From the NCBI RefSeq assembly GCF_900156805.1, contig NZ_FTOQ01000002.1, forward strand, positions 620,001 to 684,000: a DNA stretch of 64,000 nt, given 5' to 3'. This DNA comes from Roseivivax lentus. Its GTDB lineage: Bacteria > Pseudomonadota > Alphaproteobacteria > Rhodobacterales > Rhodobacteraceae. Position numbers and translations under genes: made by a program. Of the stretch, positions 33,592 to 42,179 are shown piece by piece (positions within the stretch are counted from its first letter, which is position 1; the number at the start of each line of letters is the position of its first letter). The notes under the pieces are model-generated. The model was not told the origin of the DNA, did no database searches, and saw only the letters and a program-made list of their open reading frames with translations.

Positions 33592-34263
33592 TTACGTTCG
33601 CGTCTTCGGTAATTTTGAGTCGATCTCTATGACCCGCCCGAGAGCAATCAAATCTTCGTACCATGAGTGCGTTTTCTTAAGTGCTTGCGTGCTTAGGTGC
33701 TTTTCATCCTGACGCCAAGTGTAGTAATAACTCCCAACATCCATCTTCCATATGTGGTCAATCAACAAATCAAAACCTGCTTGTTGTATGGCAATTTTGG
33801 CAGCCCTTTTTGTGATAACACCCTCCCGGCGGAGTAGAGCGATGCTCTTGAAGTGTGACTTGATCGGCCTTGCCTTCTCCCATATCTCATCTGGAGGAAA
33901 CCGTTTCGACGTAAACTCCGAGTAATCGTCCAATATTCTATCCGTTGGAATTCTGGTGAGTACCGCTTGGTTTTCTGGTTTTTTTGTCCAATCACCAATA
34001 TCTCGTAGATTTTCAAATAGCTGCCCGTACTCTCTTTCGCTAGAAAAAATGAACTCTGCATCATACTGATGTATGCTCCTTTGGTGCTGGAGAAATGTGA
34101 AGATAACCGCTGCTAGCGCAATGATTGCAGAAGCGAATGCAATAACATCATTGGCTTCTACTACTGTAGTACCAAGCATCTCAAAGACGAATGCCAAGCT
34201 GCCAGCAACGATAAATCCTAAGAAAAAGCCTAGAGCAAAGTTGCCCCTGTCGAGCGGATTCAT
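33592..34263 (-). CDS. Two-helix membrane protein next to the integrase
   Basis: A 223-residue protein with two N-terminal membrane helices (about residues 8-28, GNFALGFFLGFIVAGSLAFV, and 39-60, DVIAFASAIIALAAVIFTFL) and a cytoplasmic charged domain. The layout and the segment HQYDAEFIFSSEREYGQLFE resemble DUF4760-type proteins. ATG 34263 follows AGGAG at nine bases; an upstream GTG at 34284 is possible. Position beside the integrase is a common cargo slot, and superinfection exclusion or defence would fit, but this is inference. Confidence 0.7.
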   Translation of the reverse strand: MNPLDRGNFALGFFLGFIVAGSLAFVFEMLGTTVVEANDVIAFASAIIALAAVIFTFLQHQRSIHQYDAEFIFSSEREYGQLFENLRDIGDWTKKPENQAVLTRIPTDRILDDYSEFTSKRFPPDEIWEKARPIKSHFKSIALLRREGVITKRAAKIAIQQAGFDLLIDHIWKMDVGSYYYTWRQDEKHLSTQALKKTHSWYEDLIALGRVIEIDSKLPKTRT

Positions 34264-34496
34264 TTCTCGGTCTCCTGTTAACACTAGTCCAAGACAAATA
34301 GCACTTAGAAATCACTCCCTTGATTTCTCGACAGCCTTTTAACGCTTAGACTTCAAAAAAGCATGGTCTTTGAGTTTCACTACACTTAAGTCGACGAAGC
34401 GATAGGGTCTTTCCTCACGTTGTTTAGCGCGGTCCTCTGGGTTTGTGGCATCACCAGAGGGCCGCGCTTCATACTTGACGATCAGTTGAAGCAGAT

Positions 34497-35663
34497 TCAC
34501 GCGATATCGCGCGCTTTCCTTTTCACGTTGTCTCCCGCTATCAGCTTGGCCCAATGTTCGACCATCCGTCTCCTGTCTTCCATTCTGTTGCTTCGGTTAT
34601 ACGTGGCTCCGACAGGACCCAGAATGGACGCAGGGGAGTGGCTTAACGCCAGCTCTATGCAGTGCGCATCCCAACCCGCATCGGCCAACCCGCTGGCGAA
34701 TGCTCTCCGCAGATCATGGAATGTATGCCGCCTGTGGTAAGGGTCTAATCGTTGCGCAGCCTTTGTCCATTGTTTGTTGAACTCGCCCATGTGTCCTATG
34801 GCTCTGTCGTCTGGTCGTCGGAAGACAAGCCCCCTGATGTCCGGCCCTTGGGTATGGATCACCTCAAGCGCCGCATCGTTCAGGGGGTGGGTCACTTCCA
34901 TTTTCGTCTTGGACACCGAGGCCGGGATCGTCGCGGTACCGTCCCGCAGGTTCACGTACTCCCATCGCAACGTACGCGCCTCGTTCATGCGAAATGCTGT
35001 GAGCATTAAGAACTTCACCATCGGCACTGAATAGTGTTCCATCGCCCCCAGCGCCTCCCAGCTGGTCCGCATCTCATCAACGGTGGGCACGTGTTCCCGC
35101 GAAGGCATTCGTTTCACCCGCACAGCCTGCAACGTGCCAGACGGACACAAACGCCGCTCCGCCCCCCATCGCAAGATGGCCTTCAGGTTCTTAGTAACCG
35201 TCACACCTTGCGAGGGGGTTGCAGAAAGGACCCGGTCGAGGACGCGTAGGTAGTCTGCGTCATCTAAGGTTGAAGCATCCCGCCCAAGCAGCGGTTCAAG
35301 GCACCGGCGCACACCTTGTGCCCGAATCTCGGTCGCTCTCAGGTGTTGATGGGCCTTGGCCCACTCTTCCACCAGATCGGCGAGCGTTACGGTGGTCCCC
35401 GTTGTCGGCGCGGCCCCCGTCGCGCGCCAAGCGGCAACGGCCGACGCGGCGTTGGCCCGCGCCGCGTCAACGTTTACAGTCGGCCACTCGCCAAGACTAA
35501 CTCGCTGGCGCTTGCCCTTCACCGTCCTTCTCAATACCCACTGGGCGTTCCTGCGCGATCCGCGGATGAAAAGTCCCTTGGTCTGTCCGTCCGCGACCTC
35601 TATGCGATCTGGGTACTGGGGGAGGATCGCTTTCAACTTCCGATCTGACAGTTTCTCAGCCAT
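34497..35663 (-). CDS. int: Tyrosine-type site-specific integrase (P4 family)
   Basis: A 388-residue integrase that inserts and excises the island. It has an N-terminal DUF4102-like arm-binding domain (LKAILPQYPDRIEVADGQTK), a core-binding SAM-like domain, and the catalytic domain with R in LMLTAFRMNEARTL, K in SVSKTKMEV, HxxR in TFHDLRRAF, H in LALSHSPA and the nucleophile Y in GATYNRSN. ATG 35663 is chosen (GGAG upstream); a TTG five codons earlier is possible. It is transcribed inward and lies about 200 bases from attR. The target here is a REP-like repeat rather than a tRNA, unusual for this family. Confidence 0.95.
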   Translation of the reverse strand: MAEKLSDRKLKAILPQYPDRIEVADGQTKGLFIRGSRRNAQWVLRRTVKGKRQRVSLGEWPTVNVDAARANAASAVAAWRATGAAPTTGTTVTLADLVEEWAKAHQHLRATEIRAQGVRRCLEPLLGRDASTLDDADYLRVLDRVLSATPSQGVTVTKNLKAILRWGAERRLCPSGTLQAVRVKRMPSREHVPTVDEMRTSWEALGAMEHYSVPMVKFLMLTAFRMNEARTLRWEYVNLRDGTATIPASVSKTKMEVTHPLNDAALEVIHTQGPDIRGLVFRRPDDRAIGHMGEFNKQWTKAAQRLDPYHRRHTFHDLRRAFASGLADAGWDAHCIELALSHSPASILGPVGATYNRSNRMEDRRRMVEHWAKLIAGDNVKRKARDIA

Positions 35664-35868
35664 TGTTGCATTCTCCAAGGGGGCGTTGCAGGGGCGCTAG
35701 ACGTTCCATTCGTGGCGACCGTCTGCGTTGCCGGTGGCCTTCTAGAGAGACCTTGGAGAAAGTGGCGTCAATCCATAAGGTGTTGAAGTTGCTTCGGTAT
35801 TCATTGAGAATGAGACGTGGCGAGAAGCAGAGAGGATTTTGTGGACCGTTCACAAATGGGTTACAAAT

Positions 35869-35901
35869 ACCCCCGGAGGTATTTTTGGTCCGATCGTGAT
35901 C
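35869..35901 (+). repeat. REP-like element copy 3 right half, starting with attR core
   Basis: ACCCCCGGAG (35869-35878) followed by GTATTTTTGGTCCGATCGTG. This equals the right half of copy 1 (GTATTTTCGGTCCGATCGTG) with one substitution. Sequence to the left is island DNA. Confidence 0.88.
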
Positions 35902-35953
35902 CCGCGGCGGGCGCCTCCGCCCGGCTTGGGACGCGCATCGGCAAACGGCAAAG

Positions 35954-35989
35954 GAAACGGCGCGCTCCGGGGTTGGAGCGCGCCGTTTC
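35954..35989 (-). terminator. Terminator after the J-domain gene
   Basis: 15-base perfect stem GAAACGGCGCGCTCC / GGAGCGCGCCGTTTC with a 6-base loop, 19 bases beyond the stop of the 36008-36634 gene; on the minus strand it is followed by TTTCCTTT-like sequence. Confidence 0.85.
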
Positions 35990-36007
35990 TTTCGTCTTTC
36001 CGGGCCG

Positions 36008-36634
36008 TTACTTGAAGTTGCGGCTGTCCTTGATCTGGTCCCAGGCCCAGACGACCTGCTGCAGCTGTTCCTCCTGGCTGCGGTCGCCGCCGTTCATGTC
36101 CGGGTGCAGCACCTTGATCAGCGCCTTGTAGGCCGCGCGCACATCCGCCTTCGTGGCATCCGCGCGCACTTCGAGGATATCGGCGGCGCGCTGTTCGGTG
36201 GGCGGCAGCCGGCGCGCGGCGGTCTGGCCGTTGCGGCCCGGGTTGCGCGTCGCGTTGTCGCCCAGCACCTGGTGCGGATCCTCGATGCCGAGCCGCGCCC
36301 AGGCGCGGGTTTCGGGGTCGCGCCAATCCTTGGTGCGCCGTTCCCAGACCTTGTCGGCGGTGTTCTGGGCGTTCATCTCGGCCTCGGTCTTGCCGTCGAA
36401 GAAGCTCCACTTGGCATTGTATTCGCGCACATGGTCCTTGCAGAACCAGTAGAAATCATCGAGCACGTCCGGCGCTTTCGGCGCGCGGAACTTGCCCGGC
36501 TCCTCGCAGCCCTCGTGGTCGCAGACGCGCGTCGAGGTCTCGCTCTCGCCGGACATACCCCGCCGTCCACGCGGATTCTTCTTCTTCGACGATTTGACGG
36601 ACATGTCGAAACCGAAGGGATCGGGTTTGCTCAT
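36008..36634 (-). CDS. J-domain (DnaJ-like) co-chaperone
   Basis: A 208-residue protein with a C-terminal J domain (about residues 145-208: AADILEVRADATKADVRAAY, then KVLHPDMNGGD with the HPD tripeptide). The N-terminal part has four cysteines/histidines (VCDHEGCEEPG, WFCKDH) that may bind zinc. It stimulates DnaK-type chaperones. In related bacteria, as I recall, this gene sits between bolA and cobS; here bolA is still upstream and divergent, but the island and the sigma-factor locus lie between it and cobS. Confidence 0.93.
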   Translation of the reverse strand: MSKPDPFGFDMSVKSSKKKNPRGRRGMSGESETSTRVCDHEGCEEPGKFRAPKAPDVLDDFYWFCKDHVREYNAKWSFFDGKTEAEMNAQNTADKVWERRTKDWRDPETRAWARLGIEDPHQVLGDNATRNPGRNGQTAARRLPPTEQRAADILEVRADATKADVRAAYKALIKVLHPDMNGGDRSQEEQLQQVVWAWDQIKDSRNFK

Positions 36635-36710
36635 GATCGGACACCTTTTCGACTCGGACGCCAGAGTTTAGACAAAACCCCAGCGGTTTGTAGGGGGAGA
36701 GGCAGGAAAA

Positions 36711-36968
36711 ATGTCCCGGACTGAAATGATCGAGACACGTCTGCGCGAGGCCTTCGCGCCGCGCGAACTGGTGGTACGGGATGACAGCGAACGGCATCGC
36801 GGTCATGCAGGGTTCCAGGAAGGCGGCGAAAGCCACTTCCACGTGGTGTTGCGCTCCGAGGCCTTCAAGGGCCAGAGCCGGATCGCGCGGCACCGGGCGG
36901 TGCATGGCGCGCTCGGCCCCGAGCTGGTGGCGGCGATCCACGCGCTGTCGCTGGATCTCGGGGAATAG
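36711..36968 (+). CDS. BolA family protein
   Basis: An 85-residue class II KH-like protein: IETRLREAFAPRELVVRDDS, then HAGFQEGGESHFHVVLRSEA and QSRIARHRAVHGAL, with the conserved H-x-x-V and R-H-R positions. BolA proteins partner monothiol glutaredoxins in iron-sulfur handling or act in stress and morphology. AGGCAGG precedes ATG 36711. Its stop abuts the stop of the convergent DUF4177 gene. Confidence 0.95.
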   Translation: MSRTEMIETRLREAFAPRELVVRDDSERHRGHAGFQEGGESHFHVVLRSEAFKGQSRIARHRAVHGALGPELVAAIHALSLDLGE

Positions 36969-37487
36969 CTAGTCGCCCGCGGCGGGCCGGCCCGGTGACG
37001 TTTTGTCGCCGTCCGCCGCGTGGCTGTCGGCGGGGTTGTCGGGGCCACCCAGATCAGCGGGCATCGCCACGAGGCTTTCCGCGCGGTCCTGCAGGAGCCT
37101 GTCGAGCGCGTCCTCCCGGGGCGCGTCTTCCCGGAGCGCCTCGGGCGGGGTGCCGGGCGCGCTGTCGGGCATCGCGCTGGCCTGAGCGCTTGCGGGCGCA
37201 GACGCGGCGTCGGGCGCGGGCAGCTCCTTCGGCTGGAAGGCTTCGGCGTGATCGAGCCGCACCCGGCGGAACACCAAAAGCGTGCGCCATTCGGTGGTGG
37301 TGGAGGTCAGCCCCGCCCGTTCCACCGAGGGCAGCGTGTCGGCGCGCAGGTATTCCCAGCCCTCGGCCCCCATCTCGTTTATCAGCGCCTCGATGCCATG
37401 GGCGAACCGCGCGGCGGGCCCCTTGACCCCCTTGGCCTTCTGGCCCTTTTCGGGGGCGGGCAGGACGCGGTATTCGTAATGCGGCAT
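36969..37487 (-). CDS. DUF4177 domain protein
   Basis: A 172-residue protein. The N-terminal 80 residues (MPHYEYRVLPAPEKGQKAKG, INEMGAEGWEYLRADTLPS, TEWRTLLVFRRV) form a DUF4177-type beta/alpha fold; the C-terminal half is Ala/Pro/Asp-rich and probably disordered. No function is known. The ribosome site is weak. It is convergent with bolA with no bases between the stop codons. Confidence 0.82.
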   Translation of the reverse strand: MPHYEYRVLPAPEKGQKAKGVKGPAARFAHGIEALINEMGAEGWEYLRADTLPSVERAGLTSTTTEWRTLLVFRRVRLDHAEAFQPKELPAPDAASAPASAQASAMPDSAPGTPPEALREDAPREDALDRLLQDRAESLVAMPADLGGPDNPADSHAADGDKTSPGRPAAGD

Positions 37488-37868
37488 GGGGCGGGATCCG
37501 GCGCTTGATTGGGTCAGGCGCCGGACCCTATCACGCCGGGCGGCGGTGACCAGCCCCCGCGGGCAACGGGGCTGACGGTCCTGCGGGATTTCGAGAAGGT
37601 GGATGTCGGCGCCGGGGCCTCGATCTCGAGCGCGCCCCGCCGAGGTGGGAGGTGCCTGCGCGGCGGGGCGGGGGGCCGCGAAGGTTGCGCCTTGCAGGGG
37701 GGCGGGCGGGACCTTTGCGGCCTTTCCGGTCGGCAGGCCACGATCGCTCCGACCCGCCGGCGCCTGCCGCCCATAAGGATCAGGCGGCAGTGATATCTCG
37801 CAGCGCGTGGCGCACGAAGCCGCGCGCTCACCGCCCCCGAGGCACTGCGCGCCGCGCGGAGCCGCGCC
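37488..37868. other. Spacer downstream of gatB
   Basis: 381 GC-rich bases between the DUF4177 and gatB genes, both on the minus strand. It must contain the DUF4177 promoter unless the gene is read from gatB. No repeat, hairpin or gene stands out. Confidence 0.4.
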
Positions 37869-39383
37869 TCAGAGGCCCAGCTTCGCCGTCACGATCTCGT
37901 TCACCGCCTTGGGGTTGGCCTTGCCGCCCGTGGCCTTCATGACCTGACCCACGAACCAGCCTGCGAGCTTGGGGTTGGCCTGCGCCTTCTCCACCTGCGC
38001 GGGGTTGGCGGCGATCACCTCGTCCACGGCGGCCTCGATGGCGCCGGTATCGGTGACCTGTTTCAGACCCTTCTCCTCGACGATCTTTGCCGGGTCGCCG
38101 CCCTCGGTATAGACGATCTCGAAGACGTCCTTGGCGATCTTGCCCGAGATGTCGCCCTTCTTGATGAGTCCCACCAGCGCGGCCAGCTGACCGGGTGCCA
38201 CGGGGCTGTCCTCGATGCCGCGGTCGTCCTTCTTCAGCCGTCCGAAAAGCTCGTTGATCACCCAGTTCGCGGCCATCTTGCCGTCGCCCGCCTCGGCGGC
38301 CACGGCCTCGAAATAGGCGGCATTGGCGAGGTCCGCCGTCAGTACCGAGGCGTCGTATTCCGACAGGCCGAACTCGGTCACGAAGCGCGCCTTCTTGGCG
38401 TCGGGCAGCTCGGGCAGGTTGGCGGCGATGTCGTCCACCCAGGCCTGCTCGATCTCGAGCGGCAGCAGGTCGGGATCGGGGAAGTAGCGGTAGTCATGCG
38501 CCTCTTCCTTGGAGCGCATCGAGCGGGTCTCGCCCTTGTCCGGGTCGTAGAGCCGGGTTTCCTGAACGATCTCGCCGCCCGCCTCGAGGATGCCGATCTG
38601 GCGCCGCGCCTCGTAGTCGATGGCGGCCTGGATGAACCGCATGGAATTCATGTTCTTGATCTCGCAGCGCGTGCCGAGATGCGAGAAATCCTGCGTTTCC
38701 ATGTACTTCTCGTAGGCGCCGGGCCGGCAGACCGAGACGTTCACGTCCGCGCGCAGGTTGCCGTTCTGCATGTTGCCGTCGCAGGTGCCGAGATAGCGCA
38801 GGATCTGGCGCAGCTTCGCGACATAGGCCGCCGCTTCCTCCGGCCCGCGAATATCGGGGCGCGAGACGATCTCCATCAGCGCGACGCCGGTGCGGTTGAG
38901 GTCCACGAAGGACATCGCCGGGTCCATGTCGTGGATCGACTTGCCCGCATCCTGCTCCATGTGAATGCGCTCGATCCGGACGCGACGGGCGATGCCGGGC
39001 TCCATATCCACGAGCACTTCGCCTTCGCCCACGAGCGGGTGGTAGAGCTGGGAAATCTGGTAGCCCTGCGGCAGGTCGGGATAGAAGTAGTTCTTCCGGT
39101 CGAAGGCCGAGCGCAGGTTGATCTTGGCCTTCAGGCCGAGCCCGGTGCGCACCGCCTGCTCGACGCAGAACTCGTTGATGACGGGCAGCATGCCGGGCAT
39201 GGCTGCATCGACGAAGGCGACGTTGGAATTGGGCTCGGCGCCGAATTGCGTGGACGCGCCCGAGAAGAGCTTGGCCTTGGAGGCGACCTGGGCATGGACC
39301 TCCATGCCGATCACCAGCTCCCAATCGTGCTTCGCGCCCGCGATGACCTTGGGCTTCGGGGCCTCGAACGTCAGATCCAGCAT
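37869..39383 (-). CDS. gatB: Aspartyl/glutamyl-tRNA amidotransferase subunit B
   Basis: A 504-residue subunit of GatCAB, which converts Glu-tRNA(Gln) or Asp-tRNA(Asn) to the amide. Conserved segments: [75 protein letters not shown] and [14 protein letters not shown], then the C-terminal YqeY-like tail domain. ATG 39383 follows AAAGGA at nine bases and begins the family N-terminus. gatA and gatC are not in the window. Confidence 0.97.
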   Translation of the reverse strand: MLDLTFEAPKPKVIAGAKHDWELVIGMEVHAQVASKAKLFSGASTQFGAEPNSNVAFVDAAMPGMLPVINEFCVEQAVRTGLGLKAKINLRSAFDRKNYFYPDLPQGYQISQLYHPLVGEGEVLVDMEPGIARRVRIERIHMEQDAGKSIHDMDPAMSFVDLNRTGVALMEIVSRPDIRGPEEAAAYVAKLRQILRYLGTCDGNMQNGNLRADVNVSVCRPGAYEKYMETQDFSHLGTRCEIKNMNSMRFIQAAIDYEARRQIGILEAGGEIVQETRLYDPDKGETRSMRSKEEAHDYRYFPDPDLLPLEIEQAWVDDIAANLPELPDAKKARFVTEFGLSEYDASVLTADLANAAYFEAVAAEAGDGKMAANWVINELFGRLKKDDRGIEDSPVAPGQLAALVGLIKKGDISGKIAKDVFEIVYTEGGDPAKIVEEKGLKQVTDTGAIEAAVDEVIAANPAQVEKAQANPKLAGWFVGQVMKATGGKANPKAVNEIVTAKLGL

Positions 39384-40077
39384 GCGCCCGTGTCCTTTAT
39401 GCGTGTCGGTTTGCCCCCGCGGTTTAGGCGAGCGGCGGGGACGGGGCAAGAGGGTGGCGCCGGTCGGCGGCCGGTTCCGGGCTGTGCGCGGCGGGTGGTG
39501 CGAGGGGCGGGGTTGCGGAGACGTGAGGTTTGACCGGACAGGTGGTCCGCGCCCGGCCCGAACAGCACCGCAGGTGCCGGGCCAGCGCCAGATCGGCCCG
39601 ACCGGTCTGGCGCATTGGTGACGCAAGCGCGTCGCCCGGGCGGTGTCATGGCGTGACGAAATAAAACGCAGACCGCAATCGGTGCAGCGCCCGCCCGCCG
39701 ATCCGGCGCTGGCCCGGCATGCCGACCGTGTCGCTCTGAACTTGGCCCTCTCCCGGTCTCGCCTCGAACAAAATCCACCATGGGTCCCGAGAACACTGGC
39801 GCGTTCAGGCCGAGCCATGCCGATGGAATGCTTCTCGATCAAATGCTGACCCGGCACCTGCGGTGCTGTTCGGGCCGGGCGCGGACCTTTTGCGGCGGCG
39901 ACGTCGCGCAGACCAAAGTCTCGTGCGTCTGCAAGACCATGCAGCTCAAATAACCGCCCCAGCCACCGCAAAAACGCGCCACCGACCCTGCGCCCCATGG
40001 GCGGCAAGCCGCCCGAATACCCCCGGTACCAAAGCCCGACTTGCGCGGCGGGTCAGGCTTCGCGCATCCTGTCGGGC
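39384..40077. other. Repeat-bearing intergenic region between gatB and the transglycosylase gene
   Basis: 694 bases with no supported gene between two divergent genes. It contains a 38-base inverted repeat pair and, between them, hairpin-rich sequence related to the structured elements at 53267 and 58804 (GCACCGCAGG, AGCGCCAGATCGG, GACGCAAGCGCGTC). Confidence 0.65.
39544..39887. repeat. Perfect 38-bp inverted repeat pair
   Basis: Arms at 39544-39581 and 39850-39887 are exact reverse complements over 38 bases, starting GGTCCGCGCCCGGCCCGAAC; each arm also folds on itself (GCACC-GCA-GGTGC inside GGCCCG/CGGGCC). 268 bases separate the arms and hold no transposase. Confidence 0.9.
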
Positions 40078-40794
40078 ATGCTTTTCCGTGCTGCCGCACT
40101 CGCCCTCATCTGCCTGGCCTCGCCCCTCGCGGCGGAGCGCGATGCCGCGTCGGCCTTGCATCCCGTGGCCCGTTCCCTTCCGCTCGATCTGGCGGCGCTC
40201 GACAGCCCGCAGGCGGTGACACGCTCCCTGCGTCCCAAGCCGCGCTTCGACGTGCTGCCGCCCGCGCGCTGGGGCGCCACCGGGCGGCCCGCGCTCTGGA
40301 CCCGGGCGGCGGTCTCGGCGCTGCGCGGCCATGCCGATGCGCTGCCCGAGATGGTCCCCGCCGATATCACCGACTGGTGCCCCGCCTATCCCGAGGCGCC
40401 GCGCGCGGATCGCGAGGCGTTCTGGGTCGGGCTTGTCTCGGCGCTCGCCAAGCACGAAAGCACCTATCGCCCGGCCGTGGTGGGCGGCGGCGGGCGCTGG
40501 TACGGGCTCTTGCAGATCCTGCCCTCCACCGCGCGCGGCTATGGCTGCAAGGCGGGCTCGGGGGAGGCGCTGAAGCACGGGCCGTCCAACCTTGCCTGCG
40601 GGCTGAGGATCATGGCGCGCACGGTCTCGCGCGACGGGGTGGTCAGCCGCGGCATGCGCGGGGTGGCCGCCGATTGGGGGCCGTTTCATTCCCGCGCCAA
40701 GCGCGACGACATGAAATCCTGGATTCAGGCGCAGAGCTATTGCAAGCCGCTGATCTCCACCCGGCCCAAGCCGCGTCCGCGCGATTTCGGCTGA
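40078..40794 (+). CDS. Lytic transglycosylase, SLT domain (exported)
   Basis: A 238-residue peptidoglycan-cleaving enzyme. Signal peptide MLFRAAALALICLASPLAAE; catalytic domain from about residue 110 with E127 in ALAKHESTYRPAVVG, the SLT motif GRWYGLLQILPSTARGYGC and SNLACGLRIMA. ATG 40078 gives the signal peptide directly; longer frames add 27 unlikely residues. It probably acts in the periplasm in wall turnover or in making space for envelope machines. It stands alone, convergent with the acyltransferase gene. Confidence 0.93.
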   Translation: MLFRAAALALICLASPLAAERDAASALHPVARSLPLDLAALDSPQAVTRSLRPKPRFDVLPPARWGATGRPALWTRAAVSALRGHADALPEMVPADITDWCPAYPEAPRADREAFWVGLVSALAKHESTYRPAVVGGGGRWYGLLQILPSTARGYGCKAGSGEALKHGPSNLACGLRIMARTVSRDGVVSRGMRGVAADWGPFHSRAKRDDMKSWIQAQSYCKPLISTRPKPRPRDFG

Positions 40795-40854
40795 TCCCGG
40801 CCCGCGCGCGCGGAACACCCGCAGGTCATCCCGATCCGCCCCGAATGGCGCGCG

Positions 40855-41730
40855 TCAGGTCGCCTTCAGCGCCTTGAGCCACGAGGGCCTGCGCGAATTG
40901 TCCAGAAGCGACACGGCGGGCGCGCGATGGCCGCCCAGCTCCAGCGTCGCGCGGCGCAGCATCTCGATCCCGTCCTCGGATTTCTGCGGCAGCGCGCTGG
41001 CCGAGATCGGCTCGCCGATGCTCACCCGGTAGGGCTGGCGCGCCTTGTTCAGCGTCTCGTGGAACAGCGTGATGTCGCGCAGCGTCGGGTGGATGAAATC
41101 GAACAGGTAGAACAGCACCGAATTGCGCGCTCGGATGTTGAGCGGCACCACCGGCAGCTCGAACTTGCGCGCCAGCATCGCCGCCGAGGGCATCCATTCG
41201 CGTTCATGCAGGCTGAGCCCGCGCCGCTTGGCCAGCCGCCCCGAGGGGAAGATGATGCCGAGGCGGTTCTCGTCGACCGCGCGGCGGGTATAGGCCATCG
41301 TCTCACGGGTCTTGCCGTGGCTGCGCTTTTCCTTGCGCCATTCCACCGGGGCGATCATGTCCTCCATCTGCGGCATGACCCGCAGGATGTCGTGGTTGGC
41401 GAAGACATAGAGGTCGGGGCGGATATTGTGCAAAAGGTGGAACAGGATGATCCCGTCGGCGATGCCGGTGGGATGGTTCGCCACCACCAGCGCCGGGCCG
41501 TTGCGCGGGATGTGTTCGAGGCCCGAAACCTCCACGTCGCGGGCCAGCATCTCACCCAGGATGGTCATGAACTCCGCCGAGGGCATGTCGCGGAACTGCT
41601 CGGCCAGCGCGATCGTCTTGCGATAGCCCAGGAGCAAATTGAGGACCCGCCGGGCATGGCGCGTGCCAAGCCGGTCGCTGAAGAGCCAGGGTGCGCGCTC
41701 TTCGATCAGGGGGTCGATACGCTCCTTCAT
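40855..41730 (-). CDS. Lysophospholipid / ornithine-lipid type acyltransferase
   Basis: A 291-residue membrane-associated acyltransferase of the PlsC superfamily. The catalytic motif is VVANHPTGIAD (H86 to D92, the variant with one extra residue seen in OlsA/hemolysin-like members); the substrate motif is IFPSGRLAKRRG, and PVVPLNIRARNS follows. It acylates a lyso-lipid at the cytoplasmic face of the membrane. Whether the acceptor is lysophosphatidate or lyso-ornithine lipid is open; no olsB lies nearby. Confidence 0.9.
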   Translation of the reverse strand: MKERIDPLIEERAPWLFSDRLGTRHARRVLNLLLGYRKTIALAEQFRDMPSAEFMTILGEMLARDVEVSGLEHIPRNGPALVVANHPTGIADGIILFHLLHNIRPDLYVFANHDILRVMPQMEDMIAPVEWRKEKRSHGKTRETMAYTRRAVDENRLGIIFPSGRLAKRRGLSLHEREWMPSAAMLARKFELPVVPLNIRARNSVLFYLFDFIHPTLRDITLFHETLNKARQPYRVSIGEPISASALPQKSEDGIEMLRRATLELGGHRAPAVSLLDNSRRPSWLKALKAT

Positions 41731-42179
41731 GGCGGTAATCTTCCTGTGTTCCCGTACCCGCAGCTTCCCATCGCACGACGCATGCGGGAAGGGAAGACGT
41801 CACCCGGCCCGCAAAACGGCAGTTGCTTGCCGATACGTCAACTTAGCACGGTTGAACACGGAATGTCAGGGTGGAGTTCCCTCCAGGCCTCCGGAACGCC
41901 CGGCAAGCCCGTGATCTGACAGGGATTCGGCCGGTCCGATAGCCTGCGGACGCGGGAGGTTTTTCACATCGCAAAGGTGCATCCCGGGCGCGGAACCCGG
42001 GGTGCCGGACGGGCGGGACGGGCTTGCAGAGCCCCCGCAGAGCTCATGGAAGACAGGGCCACCGCAGCAACGCGCCATGCCGCACGGGGCAGGTCGGGGC
42101 ACCCAAAAGCAATAGCGGCCCCGCAGGCCGACGGCGGGCCGCCCCGCACCGGCGCGCGACCACCCGCACCCGCCCGCCG
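41731..42179. other. Spacer between pepN and the acyltransferase gene
   Basis: 449 bases without a gene. A 10-base stem with one wobble pair (centre CCCGGG / CCCGGG, 41979-42005) about 180 bases beyond the pepN stop could be a factor-dependent terminator; it lacks a T-tract. Confidence 0.45.

Larger units (their letters stand above)
20281..35878. mobile_element. Integrated mobile island, PICI-like phage satellite (about 15.6 kb)
   Basis: Bounded by the direct repeat ACCCCCGGAG (20281-20290 and 35869-35878). The flanks are the two halves of one REP-like element; joining them restores an intact copy. The integrase gene lies just inside the right end and an H-NS-like gene just inside the left. 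Base composition is clearly lower in GC than both flanks. Contents in order: H-NS-like, Abi/HEPN-like pair, small HTH protein, primase-helicase, iteron-like repeats, P27-type terminase small subunit, small unknown genes, HExxH operon, membrane protein, integrase. There is no terminase large subunit, portal, capsid or tail gene. That set fits a satellite that borrows a helper phage for packaging; a decayed prophage or other integrative element is the alternative. Confidence 0.85.
35664..36007. other. Right island boundary spacer
   Basis: 344 bases holding the right end of the island, attR with the second half of the REP-like element, and a terminator. A 14-base near-repeat, GAGAGGATTTTGTG at 35830-35843, resembles GAGAGGATTCTGCG beside attL (20288-20301) and may be an integrase binding site. 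Confidence 0.55.

Noticed and set aside
39544-39887. Insertion sequence
   Set aside because: The inverted repeats are good, but the 268 bases between them hold no transposase, and I could not see a target duplication.
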